Of a DNA stretch of 6,114 nucleotides, positions 1 through 5,619 are shown in pieces (the stretch's first letter is position 1; every line of letters starts with the position of its first letter). This DNA is from Acidimicrobiia bacterium. GTDB lineage: Bacteria > Actinomycetota > Acidimicrobiia > UBA5794 > UBA11373. The DNA is taken from the NCBI GenBank assembly GCA_025456165.1, contig JALOLI010000166.1:1-6114 (forward strand), read 5' to 3'. The position numbers and the translations under genes were made by a program. The notes beneath the pieces are model-generated. The model was not told the origin of the DNA. It saw only the letters and a program-made list of their open reading frames with translations, and did not search any database.

Positions 1-474
1 CGGCTCGAGGCCGAAGAGGATCTCGGCGATGCCCAGACCGACGTACCAGGTGCCCAGGGTGACCATGAACGCCGGAATGCGGAACCTGGTGTTCACGAAC
101 CCGTTCACCAGGCCGAAGGCGGCGCCCATCAGGATGACGATCAGGATGGCCCAGGGGCCGAGGTCGACACTGTTGGTCTGGTCGGCCAAGAGGAGGGCGG
201 CGAGCATCGAAGTGGCCGCGAGGCTGCCCTCGAGGGAAAGGTCGATGGCCCCCAGCAGGATCACGAAGGTCATGCCGGTGCCGAGAGTCAGGGGGATAGC
301 GGCCTGGTCGGCCAGACTCCTCAGGTTTGTGACACTGACGAACTTGTGGTTGGCGATCGAGAAGAAGACGACGAGCACGAGGAGGGCCAGGATCGGCCCG
401 CCGTCGGTCACGAGCCGACGCAGGCTCGCCCGGCCCGTCTTGGACTGTGCTTGCCTCGCACTGGTGGTGGTCAT
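1..474 (-). CDS. Sugar ABC transporter permease (RbsC/CUT2-type), 5' part only
   Basis: This is the N-terminal 158 residues of an inner-membrane permease that would form the channel of a ribose/xylose-type ABC importer; the rest lies beyond the left edge (family members are about 320 residues). The protein starts MTTTSARQAQSKTGR with a basic cytoplasmic tail, followed by hydrophobic segments at about residues 26-43, 60-77, 84-97, 106-125 and 135-155. The segment GAIDLSLEGSLA (75-86) corresponds to the GGIDLSVGS-like motif of RbsC-type permeases, and NTRFRIPAFMVTLGT (128-142) to their conserved loop before the next membrane helix. The ATG at 474-472 was chosen because the frame is open to the edge and a GGGAGGAGG stretch (488-496) lies 13 nt upstream, a slightly long spacing. 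It is 69 nt downstream of the substrate-binding protein gene on the same strand, so they form one transport operon. The substrate cannot be read from the permease. Confidence 0.9.
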   Translation of the reverse strand, partial: MTTTSARQAQSKTGRASLRRLVTDGGPILALLVLVVFFSIANHKFVSVTNLRSLADQAAIPLTLGTGMTFVILLGAIDLSLEGSLAATSMLAALLLADQTNSVDLGPWAILIVILMGAAFGLVNGFVNTRFRIPAFMVTLGTWYVGLGIAEILFGLEP

Positions 475-487
475 GGCCCCGGCGCTG

Positions 488-496
488 CCTCCTCCC
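488..496 (-). promoter_or_regulatory. Ribosome binding site of the permease gene
   Basis: On the minus strand this reads GGGAGGAGG, 13 nt before the permease ATG. It lies just past the strong intercistronic hairpin, so the hairpin's state could affect access to it only indirectly. Confidence 0.5.
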
Positions 497-504
497 GGCA
501 GGGG

Positions 505-536
505 GTGGTGCGGGGCGGCTTGCCGCCCCGCACCAC
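505..536 (-). terminator. Intercistronic hairpin between binding-protein and permease genes
   Basis: The arms GTGGTGCGGGGCGG (505-518) and CCGCCCCGCACCAC (523-536) are exact reverse complements around a 4-nt loop, so the transcript can fold a 14-bp, very GC-rich stem. It begins 7 nt after the binding-protein stop codon and ends before the permease Shine-Dalgarno sequence. No T-run follows on the minus strand. In many importers, similar structures after the binding-protein gene partly end transcription or protect the upstream mRNA from 3' decay, giving more binding protein than permease. That role is inferred here; a full terminator is less likely because the permease has no visible promoter of its own. 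Confidence 0.7.
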
Positions 537-543
537 GGCCCAT

Positions 544-1638
544 TCACCGTCTAGGTTCGGCGAGTGGGCGGAACCGGTCACCCGGCTGAAGAGGTTCAAC
601 AGCGGTCACCAGGAGCCCCTGATGGAAGGCCGCACGCTGCGTGTCCGGGATGCTCGCCGGGTCGAGTTGGCCGATGGCGGCGTAGTAGCCCATTGCCAGG
701 CCGATGCCGCCCTGGTACGCGGGGTCGGGGTTCACGGTGGCGATCATGTCGCCGGCCTGGAGCGCAGCGAGCGCATCCGGGATGGCGTCGACACCGGTCA
801 CCTGGATGGTCCCGTTCTTGCCGGCTGCCCGCAGCGCCTCGATGGCGCCGATGGCCATGTTGTCGTTGGCCGCCCAGACGCCGCCGATCTCATCGCCGTA
901 CTCGGCGAGCCAGCCCTCGACGATGGCCTGGGCGTCGGTGGCCGTCCAGCCCGCCGACTGGTCGTCGAGCAGGACGATGTTGGGGTACTCCAACAGCGCC
1001 TTCTCCAGGCCCTGGAAGCGGGTGATGGCGGCCTGGTTGTCCAGCACGCCCTGGAGGGCGACGATGTTGCCCGAGCCACCCATGTGGTCGAACAGCGCCT
1101 TGGCGATCTGATAGCCGTTGTCCACGCCGTCGAAGGTCACGTGAGCGACCCAGTGGGGATAGTCCCCGCCGGGCAGTATCTCGTCGGGACGGCTCCACTG
1201 CGAGACAACATAGGCCCCGGCTTCCTCGACCGCATCGAGGATCTGGGGCAGGATGGAGGTCTCGTGCGGGTCGACGTTGACGGCCACGCACTCGCCGTGC
1301 GCTGCCAGGTAAGACGTGATCTGAGATAGCTGCCGGGCCGAGTCGCTCTGGCTTTCCACGAACTGGTACTGGCCGCCGAGGCCGACCGATTCGGCGAAGC
1401 ACTTCGCGCCGGCATCGACGATCACGTAGTAGGGGTTGGCCAGGTCACGGCCCGACTGGAGCAGCCACACGTCCTCGGGGGCGCATCCCTCGGCCGCCGC
1501 GGTGGTAGAGGCGGCAGTAGTGCCGGCCCCGGTCGTCGTCGTCTCTTCGGCGTCGTCGCCGCAGGCCGCGGCGATCAGGCCGAGGACCAGCAGCAGCACC
1601 GCTACCGCAAGTCCCGTCTTGGTAACGGAGGTCCTCAT
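544..1638 (-). CDS. Sugar ABC transporter substrate-binding lipoprotein (RbsB-like, Peripla_BP_4)
   Basis: This 364-residue secreted lipoprotein would capture a sugar or related ligand outside the membrane and deliver it to the permease encoded next. Residues 1-25 form a lipoprotein signal peptide (basic start, hydrophobic core, LIAAAC lipobox) with Cys26 as lipidation site, followed by CGDDAEE and a Thr/Ala-rich linker to about residue 50. The two-lobed type I binding-protein fold follows. Recognisable parts are NVDPHETSILPQILDAVEEAG (121-141), where the ligand-binding loop normally lies, GSGNIVALQGVLDNQAAITRFQG (188-210), VWAANDNMAIGAIEAL (254-269), VTGVDAIPDALAAL (280-293) and the hinge-region segment TVNPDPAYQGG (301-311). 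The internal ATG at 1638 was chosen over an upstream one at 1743 because it begins the signal peptide and has AAGGAGG (1649-1655) 10 nt upstream; the longer start lies inside the promoter. The ligand is unknown; C52, C80 and C117 could allow a disulfide after export. Confidence 0.93.
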   Translation of the reverse strand: MRTSVTKTGLAVAVLLLVLGLIAAACGDDAEETTTTGAGTTAASTTAAAEGCAPEDVWLLQSGRDLANPYYVIVDAGAKCFAESVGLGGQYQFVESQSDSARQLSQITSYLAAHGECVAVNVDPHETSILPQILDAVEEAGAYVVSQWSRPDEILPGGDYPHWVAHVTFDGVDNGYQIAKALFDHMGGSGNIVALQGVLDNQAAITRFQGLEKALLEYPNIVLLDDQSAGWTATDAQAIVEGWLAEYGDEIGGVWAANDNMAIGAIEALRAAGKNGTIQVTGVDAIPDALAALQAGDMIATVNPDPAYQGGIGLAMGYYAAIGQLDPASIPDTQRAAFHQGLLVTAVEPLQPGDRFRPLAEPRR

Positions 1639-1660
1639 TCGGTACGTTCCTCCTTGGTCT

Positions 1661-1695
1661 GAGCCCGCCCGGCGCCTTGCGCGCCCACCGGGCTC
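1661..1695 (-). promoter_or_regulatory. Two-tier hairpin in the 5' leader of the binding-protein mRNA
   Basis: The outer arms GAGCCCG (1661-1667) and CGGGCTC (1689-1695) pair over 7 bp, and the inner arms GGCGC (1671-1675) and GCGCC (1681-1685) pair over 5 bp, with a symmetric 3x3 internal loop and a 5-nt apical loop. On the transcript it ends 5 nt before the AAGGAGG ribosome binding site. It could stabilise the 5' end of the mRNA or influence ribosome entry; no known riboswitch class is recognised. In 70% GC DNA some such pairing is expected by chance, so the role is uncertain. Confidence 0.45.
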
Positions 1696-1721
1696 CCTCC
1701 CCGGATTGCCCCCACCTGTGT

Positions 1722-1739
1722 GGGGTAAGCGCTTTCTAG
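1722..1739. promoter_or_regulatory. LacI/GalR-family operator, transporter side
   Basis: The sequence GGGGTAAGCGCTTTCTAG contains the 8-bp palindrome AAGCGCTT (1727-1734) with a central CG step, the hallmark of LacI/GalR/CcpA-type operators. It is an exact 18-bp reverse complement of the site at 1835-1852. It overlaps the -10 box and the expected start point of the leftward promoter, which is a repressing position. No regulator gene lies in the window, so the protein that binds is inferred from operator style alone. Confidence 0.75.
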
Positions 1740-1762
1740 TCATGGCGCCTGCCCCGTGTCAA
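1733..1762 (-). promoter_or_regulatory. Predicted leftward promoter for the ABC transporter operon
   Basis: On the minus strand a perfect -35 hexamer TTGACA (1762-1757) is followed after 18 nt by TAGAAA (1738-1733), which matches the -10 consensus at four of six places but lacks the final T. Transcription would start near 1726, giving a leader of about 88 nt. The -10 box lies within the LacI-type operator at 1722-1739, so a bound repressor would block polymerase. The matching arrangement in the opposite direction supports this reading. Confidence 0.65.
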
Positions 1763-1812
1763 GCGGTTCGAGAAATTGCTGGGTCGCATGTGCCTCTTGG
1801 TGGCCCTCGCTC

Positions 1813-1841
1813 TTGACGCCAGCACGATCTGTGGCTAGAAA
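1813..1841 (+). promoter_or_regulatory. Predicted rightward promoter for the CoA-transferase/dehydrogenase operon
   Basis: TTGACG (1813-1818) is a five-of-six match to the -35 consensus. After 17 nt comes TAGAAA (1836-1841), the same -10-like hexamer as in the leftward promoter. Transcription would begin near 1848, about 73 nt before the CoA-transferase ATG. The -10 box is inside the operator at 1835-1852. The -35 elements of the two promoters are about 50 bp apart, back to back. Confidence 0.65.
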
Positions 1842-1852
1842 GCGCTTACCCC
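1835..1852. promoter_or_regulatory. LacI/GalR-family operator, acyl-CoA gene side
   Basis: CTAGAAAGCGCTTACCCC carries the palindrome AAGCGCTT (1840-1847) and is the perfect inverted copy of the site at 1722-1739. The palindrome centres are 113 bp apart. It covers the -10 box and start point of the rightward promoter. The same regulator should therefore control both directions, possibly with both sites held by one tetramer and the DNA between them looped. Confidence 0.75.
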
Positions 1853-1876
1853 TCTCCCGACGAAGGGAGCGTTGAA

Positions 1877-1915
1877 ATGCGCCTGGTCCAGCCCCGATCG
1901 CTGCGAAACTGCTAA
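1877..1915 (+). CDS. Possible 12-codon leader ORF upstream of the CoA-transferase gene
   Basis: An AAGGGAG Shine-Dalgarno sequence (1863-1869) stands 7 nt before an ATG that opens a 12-residue reading frame, MRLVQPRSLRNC, ending in TAA at 1913-1915. The stop is 5 nt before the ATG of the CoA-transferase gene, which has no visible ribosome binding site of its own. The simplest reading is that ribosomes load here and reinitiate on the main gene. The peptide does not resemble a leader peptide I recognise, and an ORF this short may be chance; the good ribosome binding site and tight spacing are the only evidence. Confidence 0.4.
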   Translation: MRLVQPRSLRNC

Positions 1916-1920
1916 CGCCG

Positions 1921-3398
1921 ATGCGCCCGGTAGCGACTCTCAGCGCAGCAGAAGCGGTGGCCCGCATCCCCGACGGCGCCACCATCGCCCTGCCCGGCTC
2001 GGGCGGCGGGTTGCTCGAGGTCGACGCCCTCTTCGCCGCGCTCGAGGAGACCACCTGGCGCACGAGGGCCTGGTGCGCAGCATCATCGCCGGCCACTGGT
2101 CCTGGTCCCCCCCGATGCAGCGCCTGGTCAAGGAGAATCGCATCGAGGCCCACTCCTGGTCGGCGGGCATGGTGAGCACCATGTACCGCGAGATGGGCGC
2201 CGGGCGCCCCGGCATCTTCACCCGCATCGGCCTCCACACCTTCGTCGACCCCCGGCACGGCGGCGGCACCTGCAACGAGCGCACCACCGAGCCCCTGGTG
2301 GAGTTGGTGGAGGTCGCCGGCCGGGAGCACCTGTGGTACCGCCCGGTGCGGATCGACGTGGCTCTCATCCGCGCCAGCGCCGCCGACGAGTTCGGCAACC
2401 TCACCCTTTGCGACGAGCCCACGCAACTCGACACCCTGGCTGCCGCCCAGGCGGCCAAGGCCTCGGGCGGGCTGGTCCTCGCCCAGGTGAAGCGGATCGT
2501 CCCCGGAGGCTCCCTCGACCCCCGGCTGGTGCAGGTGCCCTGCATACTGGTCGACGCGGTCGTCCTCCACCCCGGGCAGTGGCAGACCTACCTTTCCGAG
2601 TACGACCCGGCGCTGGCCGGGGCCGAGCGCCTCGACCCCGGGCCCATCGCGCCGCCCGAGGAGACCGCCAAGCGCATCCTCTCCGGGCGGGCCGCCGACG
2701 AGGTGGTTGCGGGCAACCTGACCGTCTTCGGCTTCGGCGTCTCCTCCGACGTGGTGGGGGTCCTGTACGAGCAGGGCCGCCTCGACGACATCACCCTCGC
2801 CATCGAGCAGGGCCTGGTCGGCGGCCGCCCCGAGACCGGATGGCTGTTCGGAGCAAGCCGCAACCCCGTGGCCATGATCTCCTCGAACGCGATGTTCGAC
2901 ACCATCGCCGGGCGCGGGGTGGACACGTGCATCCTGGGCATGGCCCAGGTCGATCGGACCGGGTCGGTGAACGTCAGCCACATCGGGGGCCTCATCGTGG
3001 GCCCGGGCGGCTTCATCGACATCTCCCAGTCGTCCCGCCACGCCGTGTTCTGCGGCACATTCACCGCGCGCGGCCTCCAGGTAGAAGCCGCCGGCGGCCG
3101 CCTGCACATAGTCCAGGAAGGGCAGATCCCCAAGTTCGTCGCCGGCGTGGATGCGATCACCTACAGCGGACCCTTTGCCCTCGAGGAGGGACGCCGGGCC
3201 ACCTACGTCACCGAGCGGGCCGTCTTCGAACTGACCCCGGAGGGCCTGGAGCTCACCGAGGTCGCCCCCGGCATCTCCATCGACGGAGACATCCTGCCTC
3301 ACATGGGCTTCACCCCCATCATCCGCTCGCCGCGTCCCATGCCGGCGGCGCTGTTCACCGGCGAGCTCGCCCGCCAGATCCCAGGAGGAACCCGATGA
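1921..3398 (+). pseudogene. Propionate/short-chain acyl CoA-transferase (Pct/YdiF type), broken by internal deletion and frameshift
   Basis: Pct/YdiF enzymes move CoA between short carboxylic acids through a glutamyl-CoA intermediate; the two halves of the enzyme are fused in one chain of about 520 residues. The N-terminus, MRPVATLSAAEAVARIPDGA onward, reads in frame from 1921 to about 2049. The rest, beginning DHLAHEGLVRSIIAGHW, reads in another frame from 2049 to the TGA at 3396-3398. Later motifs include GIFTRIGLHTFVDPRHGGG, VALIRASAADEFGNLT, the catalytic region IEQGLVGG with its Glu codon at 2805-2807, FGASRNP, and GGFIDISQSSRHAVFCGTF. Joined, the product has 492 residues and the catalytic Glu is number 296, whereas Pct has it near 324; about 26 residues are therefore missing at the junction. 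The remainder shows no decay, so a recent deletion or an assembly/sequencing error are both possible. The ATG at 1921 is the only usable start in its frame. The stop overlaps the dehydrogenase start. Confidence 0.87.
3383..3388 (+). promoter_or_regulatory. Ribosome binding site of the acyl-CoA dehydrogenase gene
   Basis: AGGAGG stands 6 nt before the ATG at 3395, inside the last codons of the CoA-transferase. It fixes the dehydrogenase start although its frame stays open far upstream. Confidence 0.8.
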
Positions 3399-4549
3399 GC
3401 AACCCGTCCGACTCCGGCCAGGCCGACCGCGATCTCCTGGTGGGGATGGTGCGGCAGTTCGCCGCCGATCGCATCCGGCCCATCGCCGAGGACCTCGACG
3501 CCACCGAGCGCTTCCCCGCCGAGATCTACCGAGAGCTGGGCGAGCTGGGGTTGCTGGGCATCACGGTCCCGGAGGCCATGGGCGGCTCCGGCGGCAGCGC
3601 CCTCGACTACGCCAAGGTCATGGAGGAGCTGGCCTACGGCTACGCCAGCGTGGCCGACCAGTGCGGCCTGGTGGAGCTGATCTCCTCGCTGCTCACCGAG
3701 TTCGGCACCGACGCCCAGCGCGCCCACTACCTGCCCGGGCTCCTCGCCGGCACCAAGTACTGCGCCTACGCCCTCACCGAGGCCGAGGCCGGCTCCGACC
3801 TGGGGAACCTGAAGACCAACGCCCGGCGGGAGGGCGACGGCTGGGTGCTCAACGGGGAGAAGGTCTACATCCACAACGCCCCCATCGCCGACGTCGCCAT
3901 GGTGCTGGCCGTCACCGACAAGGCGAAGGGCCGCCGCGGGGGCATGTCGATGTTCCTGGTGGACTGCGACCTCCCCGGCGTTACCCGGGCCTATCACGAG
4001 CACAAGATGGGCCAGCGCGCCTCCCAGGTGGGGGGCTTTGTGTTCGAGGATGTCCGGCTCGCCCCCGATGCCATCCTGGGCGCCGAAGGGGCCGGCTTCG
4101 GGGCGGTGCTCCGAGTGCTGGAGAAGGGGCGGGTGGGCATCGCCGCCCTGGCCCTGGGCATCCAGCGAGCCGCCCTCGACGCCTCGATCGAGCACGCCAC
4201 CACCCGCATCCAGTTCGGCAAGCCCATCGCCGAGTTCCAGGGGGTCTCCTTCAAGGTCGCCGACATGGCGACCGACTACGAGGCCGCCCGCTTGCTCGTC
4301 GAGAGCGCCGCCCGCAAGATCGACGCCAAGGACCCCGGGGCGGGCCCGGCCTCGTCGATGGCCAAGGTCTTTGCCTCCGAGGCGGCGGTGCGCAACACCT
4401 CGCTTGCCGTGCAGATCCACGGCGGCTCCGGGTACATCAAGGGCGTCGAGGTGGAGCGCCTCTACCGGGACGCCCGGGTCACCATGATCTACGAAGGCAC
4501 CAGCGAGGTGCAGCGCTTGATCATCTCCCGCGCCTACCTGCGTCCCTGA
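3395..4549 (+). CDS. Acyl-CoA dehydrogenase (short-chain type, FAD-dependent)
   Basis: This 384-residue cytoplasmic flavoenzyme would introduce a 2,3 double bond into an acyl-CoA and pass electrons to electron-transfer flavoprotein; the length is normal for the family. The helical N-terminal domain covers about residues 10-122. The middle beta domain opens with ALTEAEAGSDLG (126-137), the first family signature. The C-terminal domain holds RIQFGKPI (271-278) and the second signature region from Gln340 (QIHGGSGY...ERLYRDAR). Glu367 in IYEGTSEVQ aligns with the catalytic base of short-chain acyl-CoA dehydrogenases. Gly350 occupies a place where the second signature normally has Asp, Glu or Asn. 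The start is set by the AGGAGG at 3383-3388 and the ATGA overlap with the CoA-transferase stop, indicating translational coupling. E. coli has a similar pair, ydiF-ydiO. The CoA-ester substrate cannot be told; coupling suggests the acid activated by the upstream enzyme. Confidence 0.95.
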   Translation: MSNPSDSGQADRDLLVGMVRQFAADRIRPIAEDLDATERFPAEIYRELGELGLLGITVPEAMGGSGGSALDYAKVMEELAYGYASVADQCGLVELISSLLTEFGTDAQRAHYLPGLLAGTKYCAYALTEAEAGSDLGNLKTNARREGDGWVLNGEKVYIHNAPIADVAMVLAVTDKAKGRRGGMSMFLVDCDLPGVTRAYHEHKMGQRASQVGGFVFEDVRLAPDAILGAEGAGFGAVLRVLEKGRVGIAALALGIQRAALDASIEHATTRIQFGKPIAEFQGVSFKVADMATDYEAARLLVESAARKIDAKDPGAGPASSMAKVFASEAAVRNTSLAVQIHGGSGYIKGVEVERLYRDARVTMIYEGTSEVQRLIISRAYLRP

Positions 4550-4577
4550 GCCCGGCGGGGGGCGGCCTCAGGCCGGG
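4545..4577. terminator. Possible bidirectional terminator between convergent genes
   Basis: The dehydrogenase stop (ends 4549) and reductase stop (4568) face each other across 18 nt. CCTGAG (4545-4550) can pair with CTCAGG (4567-4572), extended by two more pairs past a mismatch; alternatively CCCGGC (4551-4556) can pair with GCCGGG (4572-4577). Both folds work on either strand and span both stop codons. No T-run is present on either side. The stems are short, so this is only a candidate. Confidence 0.3.
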
Positions 4578-5584
4578 GTGGGGGCGTCCTGGCGAATCAG
4601 CCCCGCGGCCCGCATGTCTGCCCAGAAGGCGGCGGGGATCGGATGGGAGACCAGTTCCACGCTGCCCAGGAACTGCTCCACCGTGCGACCACCGGGGATG
4701 ATCGCGGGCACCGCCGGGTGGGCTATCGGGAACTGCAGGGCGGCGGCGGCCAGCGGGATGCCGTGGCGGGCGCAGACCGCCTCCATGCGGGCCACCCGGG
4801 CCATGATCTCCGCCGGTGCCGGACCGTAGTTGTACTTGGCGCCGGGCACCGCCCCGGTGGCCAGGATGCCGCTGTTGTACCCCCCGCCCAGCATGTTGGC
4901 GATGCCCCGCTGCTCGCAGAGGGGCAGGAAGTCGCCGAGCACCTCCTGGTCGAGCAGGGTGTAGCGGCCGGCCAGCAGGAAGCAGTCCAGGTCGGCGCGT
5001 TGCGCCGCCTCGTGGCATACCTCCCAGTGGTTCACCCCGAAGCCGAACCCGCCGATGACCCCCTCGTCGCGCAGTTTGGTCAGAGCGGGCACCGCCCCCG
5101 CCAGTGCCGCCTCGAAACGCTCCCGCCAGAGATCGCCCATGATGTAGGGGTCGGTGTCGTGGATGAAGGCGATGTCGATGCGGCCCACCCCGAGGCGCTG
5201 CAGGCTGTCCTCCACGGAGCGCATCACCCCGTCGTAGGAGTAGTCGAACACCGCCTCGAAGGGGCCGGTCTGCACCCAGGGCCCCACCCGGCTCACCCCG
5301 GGGTCGGGCTTGAGCAGGTACCCCACCTTGGTGCTCAGGATGTACTCCTCCCGCGGGCGAGTCCGCAGGAACGCCCCGACGCGGTACTCGCTGGCCCCGT
5401 TGCCGTAGGAGGGAGCGGTGTCGAAGAGGCGCACCCCCTGCTCCCAGGCGGCAGCCAGCATGGCCTGGGCCGTCTCCTCGGGCACCGGACGGAACAGGTT
5501 GCCGATGGTGGCCGCCCCGAAGCCCAGGGCGGTCACCTCGATGCCGGACCTCCCGAAGCGTCTGCGCTCTGCCGCCATCACCAT
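4568..5584 (-). CDS. Aldo/keto reductase, D-threo-aldose 1-dehydrogenase / L-fucose dehydrogenase-like
   Basis: This 338-residue cytoplasmic NAD(P)-dependent oxidoreductase most resembles aldose 1-dehydrogenases that oxidise L-fucose and related sugars at C1 to the lactone. The TIM-barrel begins with RRFGRSGIEVTALGFGAATIGNLFR. The aldo/keto reductase tetrad is complete: Asp55 and Tyr60 in FDTAPSYG, Lys86 in LSTKVG and His142 in FIHDTD. Group-typical stretches are DYSYDGVMRSVEDSLQRLG (114-132), DLDCFLLAGRYTLLDQ (198-213) and GGGYNSGIL (233-241). The ATG at 5584 was chosen because AAGGGAG (5590-5596) lies 5 nt upstream; another ATG two codons later is an equal alternative. A longer open frame reaching 6094 is rejected because it runs through the neighbouring glycosyltransferase gene. 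The gene starts 35 nt after that gene's stop on the same strand, so they are probably cotranscribed. The exact sugar is uncertain. Confidence 0.9.
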   Translation of the reverse strand: MVMAAERRRFGRSGIEVTALGFGAATIGNLFRPVPEETAQAMLAAAWEQGVRLFDTAPSYGNGASEYRVGAFLRTRPREEYILSTKVGYLLKPDPGVSRVGPWVQTGPFEAVFDYSYDGVMRSVEDSLQRLGVGRIDIAFIHDTDPYIMGDLWRERFEAALAGAVPALTKLRDEGVIGGFGFGVNHWEVCHEAAQRADLDCFLLAGRYTLLDQEVLGDFLPLCEQRGIANMLGGGYNSGILATGAVPGAKYNYGPAPAEIMARVARMEAVCARHGIPLAAAALQFPIAHPAVPAIIPGGRTVEQFLGSVELVSHPIPAAFWADMRAAGLIRQDAPTPA

Positions 5585-5619
5585 TTCGGCTCCCTTCGAC
5601 CTACTCGATCCCTGCGATG

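Noticed and set aside
346..1329. 327-codon plus-strand open frame opposite the binding-protein and permease genes
   Set aside because: Antisense shadow; the opposite strand encodes a lipoprotein with signal peptide and a permease with membrane helices.
1722..1852. Terminal inverted repeats of a tiny mobile element
   Set aside because: The arms contain a LacI-type operator core and promoter -10 boxes placed symmetrically between divergent genes, and no target-site duplication flanks them.
1872..2048. TTG start at 1872 giving a single-frame CoA-transferase of 508 residues
   Set aside because: The first ~59 residues in that frame are Arg/Pro-rich and unlike the family, while the frame starting at 1921 gives the expected N-terminus.
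2041..2066. Programmed ribosomal frameshift in the CoA-transferase
   Set aside because: There is no slippery heptamer, and a stretch of about 26 expected residues is absent, which slippage would not explain.
1740..3302. 520-codon minus-strand open frame opposite the CoA-transferase
   Set aside because: It shows Asp/Gly/His/Val-rich composition typical of antisense frames in GC-rich DNA, no recognisable domain, and covers the clear CoA-transferase and both promoters.
2333..3394. Long upstream extension of the acyl-CoA dehydrogenase frame
   Set aside because: It is Arg/Pro/Gly-rich out-of-frame sequence overlapping the CoA-transferase; the dehydrogenase homology begins at the ATG at 3395 preceded by AGGAGG.
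3299..4420. 373-codon minus-strand open frame opposite the dehydrogenase
   Set aside because: Antisense shadow of a well-supported gene; no domain and no ribosome site.
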